A stretch of 64,000 nucleotides of DNA from Occultella gossypii. Lineage in GTDB: Bacteria; Actinomycetota; Actinomycetes; Actinomycetales; Beutenbergiaceae. Positions 41,082 through 49,015 of the stretch are shown one piece after another (positions within the stretch are counted from its first letter, which is position 1; each line of letters starts with the position of its first letter). A program made the translations under genes and the position numbers. Location: contig NZ_JAGSHT010000012.1 of NCBI RefSeq assembly GCF_019947135.1, forward strand, positions 281,941 to 345,940, written 5' to 3'. A model generated the notes under the pieces. It did not search any database, was not told the origin of the DNA, and was given only the letters and a program-made list of their open reading frames with translations.

Positions 41082-41738
41082 CTAGCCCGGTTCGGCGATG
41101 CCCCGTGAATAGGCCCAGACCACCAACTGCACCCGGTCCCGGGTGTCCGTCTTCGTCATGATCCGGGACAGGTGTGTCTTCACCGTGCTCGCCTCCAGGT
41201 GCAGCGCGGCGGCGATCTCGGCGTTCGACGAGCCCCGGCAGAGCAGCCCGAGGATGTCGTGCTCGCGTGCCGTCAGGAGCTGGGCGGCCGCGACGTCACG
41301 CGGCGTCGCGGACCGGCGCGTGGCGAACTCCCGCAGCACCCGCCTGGTCAGGCTCTGGTCCACCAGCCCTTCGCCGGAGGCCACCCGCCGGACGGCGTCG
41401 ACGAGGACGTCCGGGTCGGCGTCCTTGAGCAGGAACCCGCTCGCGCCGGCCTCGAGGGCGCCGAACACATAGTCGTCCAGGTCGAACGTGGTCACCACCA
41501 GCACCGGGATCGGGTCGGCGACGTCCGGACCGGCGAGCGCGCGGGTAGCGGTGATCCCGTCACCGCCGGGCATCCGCACGTCCATGCAGACCACGTCCGG
41601 GCGCAGCTCCCGCGCGATCCGGACGCCCTCGACGCCGCCGGACGCCTGCCCGATCACCTCGATGCCCTCCGAACGCAGGATCACCTCGAAGCCGGCCCGA
41701 ACCACGGCCTGGTCGTCGACGAGCACCACTGTTGTCAT
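41082..41738 (-). CDS. NarL/FixJ-type response regulator
   Basis: 218 residues. The receiver domain has the phosphoacceptor Asp in VVCMDVRMPGGDG and the conserved Thr/Lys (TTFDLDDYV; LKDADPD). A LuxR-type helix-turn-helix follows (LTAREHDILGLLCRGSSNAEIAAALHLEASTVKTHLSRIMTKTDTRDRVQLV). Its ATG overlaps the stop of the histidine kinase gene (ATGA). The operon also carries an ABC exporter pair, so the system probably controls that exporter, a common arrangement in actinobacteria (drug or cell-envelope sensing). Last gene of the operon. Confidence 0.93.
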   Translation of the reverse strand: MTTVVLVDDQAVVRAGFEVILRSEGIEVIGQASGGVEGVRIARELRPDVVCMDVRMPGGDGITATRALAGPDVADPIPVLVVTTFDLDDYVFGALEAGASGFLLKDADPDVLVDAVRRVASGEGLVDQSLTRRVLREFATRRSATPRDVAAAQLLTAREHDILGLLCRGSSNAEIAAALHLEASTVKTHLSRIMTKTDTRDRVQLVVWAYSRGIAEPG

Positions 41739-43009
41739 GAGGTTCCTCCTGGTCGGGGGATGGTCAGTCGGACCTGCCAGGCGCCGCCGGCAACCGGACC
41801 GGCGGTGAGCTCACCGTGGAGCATCTGGGCGCGTTCACGCATCCCGACCAGGCCGTGCCCGGTGGTGCCCGGCGTGCCGGCAGTGCTCTCGCCGGCTGGC
41901 GGTCGCGAGGGCGCGGGGTTGCGGACCGTCAACACGCAGGCCGACGGCGTGTACTCGCGGCGGAGGTCGATGCTGCGGCCGGGCGCGTGGCGCCGCGCGT
42001 TGGAGAGCGCCTCCTGCAGCACGCGGTACAGGGTGAGCTCCGCCGTCGGTCCCAGGTCCCACGGCTCGCCGTCGACCCGGTCTGTGACGCGCGCGCCCGC
42101 GGCTCGCGCGTCCTCGATGAGGGCGTCGAGGTCCGCCAGGCCCGGTTGCGGGGTCTGCTCGGCGCCGTCGGTCCCACGGAGCAGGCCGACGACCAGGCGG
42201 AGGTTGTCGAGGGTCTGGCGGCCCTGGGTCCGGATCCACTGCATGGACTCGCGGGCGCGGTCCGGGTCGGCTGCGATCAGGCGCTCCGCGGCCGCCGCCT
42301 GCACCACGATGCCGGAGAGGTGGTGGGCGGCCACGTCGTGCAGCTCGCGCGCGATCCGGGACCGCTCGGCGGCCACCGCCTGGGCCGCCCGGCTCTGCTG
42401 CTCGGCAGCCGCCGCGTCCACCTGGGCGCGCAGGGACGCGAGCAGTTCCCGGCGGGTGCCCACATACACCCCGATGAAGCACGCGACGGCGTAGACGGCG
42501 ACCGCCGACGCGAGCGAGGCCAACAGGTTGACGGCAGGTCCGCCGTCGGGAATCGACTCCGGCCCGCCAAGGGCGACGGTGAGCAGCGCCTCGACCACGG
42601 CACCGACGCCGATGGCGATCGCGGCGACGCGTCGGGGTGCGTATGCCCCGACCGCGTACGCGGCCACCGGGGTCGCGAGCCCGCGGAACGTGACCAGGTC
42701 CGGCAGCAGCGGGGTCATCAGGATCTGGGCGAGGACGGTGAGGGCGAAGCACAGCACCGGCGCCCGGCGGCGCAGGATCAGTGCCGCGGACTGGGCCACC
42801 AGCAGCGCGTAGATGCCGGCCCGGGTCGGCCCGGTGATGGTGACGACGTCCAGGCCGAGCTCTGCTGCCATCCCGCCGGCGAGGAGAGCCTCGAGACCGG
42901 CGAAGCCGACGATGTTCAGCGCCGCGACGACACCGGCCACGACGGTGTCGCGGCCGGTGGTCGTGCGCGGGCGCAGCGAGAGGAGGCGAGCGCGCAGCGA
43001 ATTGGTCAC
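41735..43009 (-). CDS. Sensor histidine kinase (HisKA_3 type)
   Basis: 424 residues. Five or six membrane helices occupy the N-terminal part (LNIVGFAGLEALLAGGMAAEL...; IYALLVAQSAALILRRRAPVLCFALTVLAQIL). The dimerisation box SRIARELHDVAAHHLSGIVVQAAAAERLI holds the phosphorylated His. The catalytic part has the N-box-like ELTLYRVLQEALSNARRHAPG and G-box GHGLVGMRERAQMLHG. No extracellular sensor domain, so it is an intramembrane sensor. GTG start at 43009 is preceded by GGGGATGAG. Partner is the following response regulator. Confidence 0.92.
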   Translation of the reverse strand: MTNSLRARLLSLRPRTTTGRDTVVAGVVAALNIVGFAGLEALLAGGMAAELGLDVVTITGPTRAGIYALLVAQSAALILRRRAPVLCFALTVLAQILMTPLLPDLVTFRGLATPVAAYAVGAYAPRRVAAIAIGVGAVVEALLTVALGGPESIPDGGPAVNLLASLASAVAVYAVACFIGVYVGTRRELLASLRAQVDAAAAEQQSRAAQAVAAERSRIARELHDVAAHHLSGIVVQAAAAERLIAADPDRARESMQWIRTQGRQTLDNLRLVVGLLRGTDGAEQTPQPGLADLDALIEDARAAGARVTDRVDGEPWDLGPTAELTLYRVLQEALSNARRHAPGRSIDLRREYTPSACVLTVRNPAPSRPPAGESTAGTPGTTGHGLVGMRERAQMLHGELTAGPVAGGAWQVRLTIPRPGGTS

Positions 43010-43064
43010 CTCATCCCCCTCGTCGATCCGATCGGCTCAGCGTAGTGACGTCCGGTGGTGTGGC

Positions 43065-43934
43065 TCACGCGAGGTCGCGGCGCCGGAAGGTCTGCAGCCC
43101 GCCGAAGCCGAGCACGAGCACCCACGCGGCCAGCGCGGCGAGTCCGCCGAGGGCTCCGAGGCTGGCCGGTCCGGCGAGCATGCCCGCGCCCGGGCCGACC
43201 GAGGCGAGCGAGCCGAGCCCGAGCGGTAGCCAGTCCGTGATGGCGGAGCCGCCACCGCCGATGAAGCTGACGATGCCGCGCAGGATCGGCTCGGCGATGA
43301 TCAGGGCGCCGACGGTGATCAGGGTGGCGACCTGACCGCGGATGAGGGTGCCGATCGCCTGACCGAGCCAGGTGAACAGGACCAGGACGGCCAGGCCGCG
43401 GCCCCAGATGCCGAGGACCTCGCCCGGCGAGAGGGACAGTTCCGCACCCGGGGTGATGGTGATGGCGACGAACAGTCCGAGCGCGGTCAGGACGATCAAC
43501 CCGACCCCGATGATGACGGCGGTCGTGGCGCCGGCGGCGGCCTTCGCGGCGAGGATCCGGGGCCGGGACGGGGTGATCAGGGCGGTCGGCACGATGCCGC
43601 CGGTCCGCAGGTCCGTGGTGGCGATGAGAGCGCCGAGGACGAGCATGGCCATCACGGTCAGCCCGACGTTCGAGCTACCGGGCCCGAGCGCGAGGAGGTC
43701 CAGGATCGAGCGTTGCAGGGCCGGGCTGCCGAGGTCGACGAGCGCGGTGAGGTCCGGGATGAGTTCGGCAGCGACGTCCGGCGGCAGGTCGCTCGATCCG
43801 GTGCCAAGGGAGTCGACCAGCCGCGGCAGCGCGACGGTGAGGGCCTGGACGGCGATCATCCCGATCCAGGCGACCGCGGCGACGATCCAGGCGGCCTTGG
43901 TGGTGCGGAGCTTGAGCAGTTCGGAGCGGTACAT
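43065..43934 (-). CDS. ABC-2 type permease
   Basis: 289 residues with six hydrophobic helices. Typical start MYRSELLKLRTTKAAWIVAAVAWIGMIAVQAL, then MAMLVLGALIATTDLRTGGIVPTALITPSRPRILAAKAAAG, the same layout as in the other permease (39023) though the two are clearly diverged. Its ATG overlaps the stop of the ATPase gene (TGATG). Together with the ATPase and the kinase/regulator it makes a four-gene operon, an arrangement commonly linked to sensing and export of envelope-active compounds; the compound is unknown. Confidence 0.9.
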   Translation of the reverse strand: MYRSELLKLRTTKAAWIVAAVAWIGMIAVQALTVALPRLVDSLGTGSSDLPPDVAAELIPDLTALVDLGSPALQRSILDLLALGPGSSNVGLTVMAMLVLGALIATTDLRTGGIVPTALITPSRPRILAAKAAAGATTAVIIGVGLIVLTALGLFVAITITPGAELSLSPGEVLGIWGRGLAVLVLFTWLGQAIGTLIRGQVATLITVGALIIAEPILRGIVSFIGGGGSAITDWLPLGLGSLASVGPGAGMLAGPASLGALGGLAALAAWVLVLGFGGLQTFRRRDLA

Positions 43935-44647
43935 CAGAACATCCCTTCGGAGGCGGCGGTCAGGTCGAGATAGGCGTGCTCGAGGGTGTCGCCGGCCATG
44001 ACGTCGGCGAGCGGGCCATCGGCGAGGACGCGGCCCTCACCGATGACCACGAGGTCGTCGGCCACCTGCGCGACCTCGGCGAGCACGTGAGAGGCGAGCA
44101 GGACCGTGCCCCCGCCGTCGGCGAACGAGCGCAGCATGCCGCGCAACCAGGCCATGCCGGCGGGGTCGAGCCCGTTCGCGGGCTCGTCGAGGACGAGGAT
44201 CCGGGGTTCGCCGAGCAGCGCGGCTGCCAGGCCGATCCGCTGGCGCATGCCGAGCGAGTAGGTGCCGACGCGGCGGTCCGCGGCGCGGGTCATGCCGACC
44301 TTCTCCAGGGCGACGGCGACCGCGGCCTCGGGCAGGCGGGCGGCGGCTGCGAGGACGCGCAGGTGGTCGCGGCCGCTGCGGCCGCGGTGCAGGCCGCCCT
44401 GGTCGAGCAGGGCACCGACGGTGCGGGCCGGGTGGTCGAGGTCGGCGTAGGCGCGGCCACTGATGGCTGCCCTGCCGGACGCGGCCCGGGCGAGCCCGAG
44501 CAGGATGTGGACGCTCGTGGACTTGCCGGCGCCGTTGGGGCCGAGGAGGCCGACGACGCGACCCTCCGCGGCCGTGAAGCTGACGCCGCGCAGAGCCTCG
44601 ACGGGTCCGTACGACTTGTGGAGATCGGTGATCTCGATCGGATGCAT
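43934..44647 (-). CDS. ABC-2 type exporter ATPase
   Basis: 237 residues, a compact ABC ATPase: Walker A GPNGAGKSTSVHILLG, signature YSLGMRQRIGLA, Walker B ILVLDEPANGLDPAG and switch region ASHVLAEVAQVADDLVVI. The section GALLDQGGLHRGRSGRDHLRVLAAA is the DrrA-like variant seen also in the other ATPase (39889). It lacks the extra C-terminal domain of that protein. It is the first gene of the four-gene operon with its permease, kinase and response regulator. Confidence 0.92.
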   Translation of the reverse strand: MHPIEITDLHKSYGPVEALRGVSFTAAEGRVVGLLGPNGAGKSTSVHILLGLARAASGRAAISGRAYADLDHPARTVGALLDQGGLHRGRSGRDHLRVLAAAARLPEAAVAVALEKVGMTRAADRRVGTYSLGMRQRIGLAAALLGEPRILVLDEPANGLDPAGMAWLRGMLRSFADGGGTVLLASHVLAEVAQVADDLVVIGEGRVLADGPLADVMAGDTLEHAYLDLTAASEGMF

Positions 44648-44908
44648 GGGGGTCCTCCGGCGATGGTGTGGTTGATGCCTTCAGCCTGTCCGGACCGGCG
44701 TGCGGAATCGTCTGGCGCAGGGGGGAACCTGGGCGCCAACCTTTGGGGGACCTGGGGTGGGGGAGGGTCCGCCGAGCGCTGACTGCCGGGCGCCGGGTGG
44801 TGGGCGCCGGGTGGGCATCCGTTACGATTCGCGACCGGAGGGGGCGTGATCAGGGGGCAGAACCGGACGTCCACCGCGCACCCTCGAACGACCCGGAGGT
44901 CCGTCACC

Positions 44909-45508
44909 GTGCTGCGCCGCTCGAAGAAGCTCACGCCGACCGCCTTTTGGTACTTCCTCGCTGCGGCCGCGGTCCCTTCGGTGCTCGGGCTGCTGAGCGC
45001 GCTGGCGATCCGGATCGCGGTGGGCTCGGGCAGCGTGTGGACGTACACGTTCGAGCTCAGTCGTCGCGGACGGCCGGTCGGGAACGCACCCGCGCAGGCG
45101 TCCGAGTTCAGTGCCGAACAGATCCTGTACTTCGTACCGTGGACGGCCATCATCGGGGCCGTCTGCCTCGCCCTGGCCGTGCTGTTCTGCATCCGCTGGC
45201 CGACGTCCCTGCTCGGGACGCTCGCCATCCTGCTGATCTCCCTCAGCGGCGTGAACGCGGGGATGTCCGCGCTGACGTCGCGGGCGTCCTGGGGCGGGTT
45301 CGGCGTGATCATGATCGGCCTCGCGGCCGTGGTCGGTCAGCGGATGCTGCTCGGCCTCGCCCAGAGCAAGCTCCGCGTCGTGGTGCCGGAGGGCGCGGCG
45401 GGGGTCCAGGGCCGGGCGCCCTCGCAGGGCCGGCCCGCGCCCTCCGTCCGGCCCGCGCCGCTCGGCCAGGCCGCCGACCTTCCCCCGGATACCCGACCGG
45501 GTCGGTGA
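44909..45508 (+). CDS. Hypothetical membrane protein
   Basis: 199 residues with four hydrophobic helices ([83 protein letters not shown]) and a Pro/Arg/Gly-rich C-terminal tail of about 45 residues. Family not recognised. I use the GTG at 44909: GGAGG lies 10 nt upstream; the frame is open to 44846. The upstream region has a 14-bp direct repeat (GGGCGCCGGGTGG at 44788 and 44802) followed by a -10-like TACGAT (44823-44828). No neighbour suggests a role. Confidence 0.65.
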   Translation: MLRRSKKLTPTAFWYFLAAAAVPSVLGLLSALAIRIAVGSGSVWTYTFELSRRGRPVGNAPAQASEFSAEQILYFVPWTAIIGAVCLALAVLFCIRWPTSLLGTLAILLISLSGVNAGMSALTSRASWGGFGVIMIGLAAVVGQRMLLGLAQSKLRVVVPEGAAGVQGRAPSQGRPAPSVRPAPLGQAADLPPDTRPGR

Positions 45509-45617
45509 GGACGGTCGGGCGTGCCCGCTGACCACTATGTGGACGTGGGCAGTCCGGCTGGGTCACCCCGGTGGGCGGGTGTCAGGATGGACACACCCAC
45601 CCAGCAAGGAGTTCACG

Positions 45618-46517
45618 ATGCCGCTGCCCTTTGACGACGACCCGAAGTTCACCGCCTACGCCAACCCGGAGCGGCTGGTGAGCACGCAGTGGCTCGCGGA
45701 TCACCTCGGTGACGAGGGCCTCGCCGTCGTGGAGAGCGACGAGGACGTGCTGCTCTACGAGACCGGGCACATCCCCGGGGCCGTGAAGGTGGACTGGCAC
45801 CTCGACCTGAACGACGCGGTCACGCGTGACTACGTGGACGCCGCGGGATTCGCCAAGCTCCTCGGCGGCAAGGGCATCACGCGCGACACCACGGTGGTCA
45901 TCTACGGGGACAAGAACAACTGGTGGGCCGCCTACGCGCTGTGGGTGTTCGCACTGTTCGGCCACCCGGACGTGCGCCTGCTCGACGGTGGCCGGGCCAA
46001 GTGGGTGGCCGAGGGTCGCGAGTTCACCACCGACGTGCCGAGCCCGGCAGCGGTCGACTACCCGGTGGTCCAGCGCGAGGACGGCGGCGTGCGCGCCTTC
46101 AAGGAGGACGTGCTCGGCTTCCTCGGTGGGCAGCTCGTGGACGTCCGGTCGCTGCCGGAGTACACCGGCGAGCGCACCCACATGCCCGACTACCCGGACG
46201 AGGGCGCCCTGCGCGGCGGCCACATCCCCGGTGCGCAGTCGGTGCCGTGGGCCCGGGCCGCGAACGAGGACGGCACGTTCCGCTCCCGCGCCGAGCTGGA
46301 CGCGATCTACCGTCAGGAGAAGGGCCTCACCCCGTCCGAGCCCGTGATCGCCTACTGCCGCATCGGCGAGCGCTCCGCGCACTCGTGGTTCGTGCTGCAG
46401 CACCTGCTCGGCTTCCCGAACGTCCGTAACTACGACGGTTCCTGGACCGAGTGGGGCAACTCCGTGCGGGTGCCGATCGCGCGTGGCACGGAACCTGGGG
46501 ACGTTCCCGCTCCATGA
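45618..46517 (+). CDS. sseA: Thiosulfate/3-mercaptopyruvate-type sulfurtransferase (two rhodanese domains)
   Basis: 299 residues, two rhodanese domains in tandem. The first is inactive (YGDKNNWW has Asp where Cys is needed); the second has the catalytic Cys in [13 protein letters not shown]. Length and sequence resemble mycobacterial SseA, which is followed by a SufE-like gene there as here. SseA transfers sulfur from thiosulfate or mercaptopyruvate; in mycobacteria it takes part in redox control with its SufE partner. ATG 45618 follows AAGGAG; the frame is open upstream to 45537. Coupled to sufE 13 bp downstream. Confidence 0.93.
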   Translation: MPLPFDDDPKFTAYANPERLVSTQWLADHLGDEGLAVVESDEDVLLYETGHIPGAVKVDWHLDLNDAVTRDYVDAAGFAKLLGGKGITRDTTVVIYGDKNNWWAAYALWVFALFGHPDVRLLDGGRAKWVAEGREFTTDVPSPAAVDYPVVQREDGGVRAFKEDVLGFLGGQLVDVRSLPEYTGERTHMPDYPDEGALRGGHIPGAQSVPWARAANEDGTFRSRAELDAIYRQEKGLTPSEPVIAYCRIGERSAHSWFVLQHLLGFPNVRNYDGSWTEWGNSVRVPIARGTEPGDVPAP

Positions 46518-46530
46518 CAGAATTGGCTCC

Positions 46531-46983
46531 ATGACCGACACGTCCGACCTGACGGCTGCCCTGGGGGGCATCGTTGACGACTTCAATGCGCTCACGACGG
46601 CGGACCGGTTGCAGTTGTTGCTCGAGTTCTCGACGGGTCTGCCGGAGCTCCCGGAGCGGTACGCGGCGCACCCGGAGCTCCTCGAGGGCGTGCCGGAGTG
46701 CCAGTCGCCGATCTTCCTGATCGTGGAGGTGGACGGCGCCGGCCCGGACGCCCCGGTGCACCTGTTCTTCTCCGCACCGGCCGAGGCCCCGACCACCCGC
46801 GGCTTCGCCGGAATCCTGCACGAGGGCCTGAACGGGCTCACCGCCGCCGACGTGCTCGCCGTGCCGAACGACATCTCCGACCGGCTCGGCCTCGCCGAGG
46901 CGATCAGCCCGCTGCGACTGCGCGGGATGGCCGGGATGCTCGGCCGCATCAAGCGGCAGGTGCGGGAGAAGTCCGGGATCTGA
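46531..46983 (+). CDS. SufE-like sulfur acceptor
   Basis: 150 residues of the SufE family: LQLLLEFSTGLPELPERYA, then the acceptor Cys in GVPECQSPIFLIVEV, and a C-terminal LRLRGMAGMLGRIKRQV helix. SufE stimulates cysteine desulfurases and takes up persulfide sulfur on the Cys; in actinobacteria the SseA-SufE pair forms its own unit. ATG 46531 is close to the sseA stop; a -10-like CAGAAT (46518-46523) is 7 nt upstream and may give an additional leaderless message. The gene pair is conserved in mycobacteria as Rv3283-Rv3284. Confidence 0.92.
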   Translation: MTDTSDLTAALGGIVDDFNALTTADRLQLLLEFSTGLPELPERYAAHPELLEGVPECQSPIFLIVEVDGAGPDAPVHLFFSAPAEAPTTRGFAGILHEGLNGLTAADVLAVPNDISDRLGLAEAISPLRLRGMAGMLGRIKRQVREKSGI

Positions 46984-47009
46984 GCGGGCCGGCCGAGGGC
47001 TGGAGCTGG

Positions 47010-47849
47010 TCAGGCCAGCTCGCCGGTTCTGGCCAGGACCGTGCGCGCGTGGCGCAGGACGGGCTCGTCGACCATCTGCCCGCGATGCGTGAACACGCCC
47101 GGTTGCTCGGCCGCGGCCGCGAGCAGTTCTCTTGCCCACGTGATCTGGTCCGGGCTGGGCCGGTACGCCGCGCGGATCGTCTCGACCTGCCCGGGATGGA
47201 TACAGGCGGTCGCGTTGAAGCCGCTCGCGTTGGCGTCCGCGGCCTCGACCGCGAGTCCGTCGAGATCGGCGATGTCCAGGTAGACGGCGTCGATCGCGCT
47301 CTTCCCATGCGCCCCGGCCGCGAGCAGCACCGCAGCCCGAGCATGCCGCGCCACCTCCCGGTAGCTGCCGTCGGCAGCGCGACTCGACGTGCCGCCCAAG
47401 GAGGCCAGCAGGTCCTCGGCGCCCCACATCAGGGCGCGCACTGCAGGGACGGCCGCGATCTCGGGCGCGGCCACCACGCCGAGCGCGGTCTCGCACAGGG
47501 CGATCACCTCGAAACCGCCGAGGCGGGCCACCTGCGCCGGCGACTCCGCCTTGGCGAGCATGACCGTGCGGTAGTCGGTGCCGACGAGCGCCTCGAGGTC
47601 GGCTTCGAACTCCGGGCTGTCGACGGCGTTGACCCTCACGATCGTGCGGGTCGGGTCGAGCGGCTCCGCGCGGAGCGCGGCCCGGGCCTGCGCCTTGCGC
47701 TCCGGGGCGACGGCGTCCTCCAGGTCCAGGATGACGGCGTCCGCTCGCTCGGCCGCCTTGGCGAACCGGTCCGGCCGGTCGGCCGGGCAGAACAACAGTG
47801 CCGGCCCCCAAGGTGTGCCGGTCCCAGCCGTGGGGCTCGTCGCGGTCAC
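47010..47849 (-). CDS. citE: CitE-like CoA-ester lyase (HpcH/HpaI family)
   Basis: 279 residues of the HpcH/HpaI aldolase TIM-barrel family, CitE branch: ALLFCPADRPDRFAKAAERADAVILDLEDAVAP at the start, TVMLAKAESPAQV, CETALGV (metal Glu), WGAEDLLASLGG and ACIHPGQVETI. Related actinobacterial proteins (M. tuberculosis Rv2498c) act as beta-hydroxyacyl-CoA lyases in leucine/itaconate-type catabolism. GTG 47849 overlaps the stop of the MaoC gene (GTGA). Last gene of the five-gene carboxylase operon. Confidence 0.9.
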   Translation of the reverse strand: MTATSPTAGTGTPWGPALLFCPADRPDRFAKAAERADAVILDLEDAVAPERKAQARAALRAEPLDPTRTIVRVNAVDSPEFEADLEALVGTDYRTVMLAKAESPAQVARLGGFEVIALCETALGVVAAPEIAAVPAVRALMWGAEDLLASLGGTSSRAADGSYREVARHARAAVLLAAGAHGKSAIDAVYLDIADLDGLAVEAADANASGFNATACIHPGQVETIRAAYRPSPDQITWARELLAAAAEQPGVFTHRGQMVDEPVLRHARTVLARTGELA

Positions 47850-48352
47850 TGCGAACTCACACCGATCGCGTCCTCGCACCACACCAACGTGGACCGGACG
47901 GCGGTGGCGACGATGGTGCCGTCCTGGTTGCGGCCGGTGTGCTCGAGGGTCACGATGCCCTGCCCCGGGCGCGAGGACGACAGCCGCTTGGTGCGTACCT
48001 GCGTTTCCGAGTACAGGGTGTCGCCGTGGTAGAGCGGATGGGGGAAGGTGATCACCTCGAACCCGAGGTTGGCCACGATCGTGCCCTGGGTGAGCTGGGC
48101 GACGGACGATCCCACCAGGGTGGCCAGTGTGAACATCGAGTTCACCAGCCGCTGTCCGAACGGCTGACCCGCGGACCAGGCGGCATCGAGGTGCAAGGAC
48201 TGCGTGTTCATGGTGAGCGTCGTGAACAGGACGTTGTCCGCCTCGGTGACGGTGCGGCCTGGGCGGTGCTGGTAGAGCACGCTCGTATCGAACTCCTCGT
48301 AGTACAGGCCCCGCTGCACCACGACGGCGCGCGGCTCGCTCGGTTCGCTCAT
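47846..48352 (-). CDS. MaoC-family dehydratase (hot-dog fold)
   Basis: 168 residues of the R-hydratase-like MaoC family. Catalytic residues fit the pattern in VTEADNVLFTTLTMNTQSLHLDAAW (Asp and His of the D-x(4,5)-N/H motif), with GQRLVNSMFTLATLVG and YSETQVRTKRLSSSRPGQGIVTLEH typical of the family. It hydrates or dehydrates enoyl-CoA/3-hydroxyacyl-CoA. In the M. tuberculosis accD1 operon the equivalent is Rv2499c. ATG 48352 overlaps the stop of bioY (ATGA); the frame is open upstream to 48694, which is inside bioY. Confidence 0.88.
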   Translation of the reverse strand: MSEPSEPRAVVVQRGLYYEEFDTSVLYQHRPGRTVTEADNVLFTTLTMNTQSLHLDAAWSAGQPFGQRLVNSMFTLATLVGSSVAQLTQGTIVANLGFEVITFPHPLYHGDTLYSETQVRTKRLSSSRPGQGIVTLEHTGRNQDGTIVATAVRSTLVWCEDAIGVSSQ

Positions 48353-48969
48353 GTCGAGGCTGACCTCCGCAGAGCCGGGTCCGCGGGGTCGTCCGACCCG
48401 GGGCGGCTGCCCAGGAGTCGCCAGGTGCCGGGCAGGAGGAGGGCGACCGCTGCTGCCTTGAGCGCGTCGCCGACGAGGAACGGGAGCACGCCCAGGGCGA
48501 TCGCCTGAGGCAGGCCGACCCCTAGGGCAACCATGAGCCACGGGACGCCGAACAGGTAGATCACCGTGCCCGCCGCCGCATACATCGCGGCGGCTCGCCA
48601 CACCGAGCGGTCCGCGCCGCGGGCGGCCAGCCAGCCGGCGAGGGCGGCGGCCGGCAGGTAGCCGAGCGCGTAGCCGAAGGAGGCGGCCTCCCATCCGGAG
48701 CCCCAGCCGGCGAACACGGGCGCGCCAACGATTCCAGCGACCAGGAACACGCCCAGGCTGAGCGTGGCGCGCACCGGACCCAGCGCGGCTCCGACGGCGA
48801 GCGCGGCGAACGTGCCGAGCGTCAGCGGGACCGGCGTGAACGGCAGCGGGACGGAGATCTGGCCGACCAGTGCGACGGTAGCCGCGCCGCCGACGACGAG
48901 GGCCGCATTGCGCAGGCGGGTCGCGGGGAGCAGATCGCCCAGCACGGGCGGACTGAGGGTCATCGACAT
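48349..48969 (-). CDS. bioY: Biotin transporter substrate-binding component BioY
   Basis: 206 residues with six membrane helices and typical BioY motifs: ISVPLPFTPVPLTLGTFAALAVGAALGPVRATLSLGVFLVAGIVGAPVFAGWGSGW (biotin-binding loop) and GYALGYLPAAALAGWLA. BioY is the S-component of the biotin ECF transporter; no BioM or BioN gene is adjacent, so it works alone or with a shared energising module. ATG 48969 follows GGAGAAACCGA. It lies between accA1 (biotin carboxylase) and maoC, 46 bp after accA1, so biotin uptake is coupled to making a biotin enzyme. Confidence 0.93.
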   Translation of the reverse strand: MSMTLSPPVLGDLLPATRLRNAALVVGGAATVALVGQISVPLPFTPVPLTLGTFAALAVGAALGPVRATLSLGVFLVAGIVGAPVFAGWGSGWEAASFGYALGYLPAAALAGWLAARGADRSVWRAAAMYAAAGTVIYLFGVPWLMVALGVGLPQAIALGVLPFLVGDALKAAAVALLLPGTWRLLGSRPGSDDPADPALRRSAST

Positions 48970-49015
48970 TCGGTTTCTCCGATCGGGAGGGCGATACGCA
49001 TGGACGTGTGGTCGA

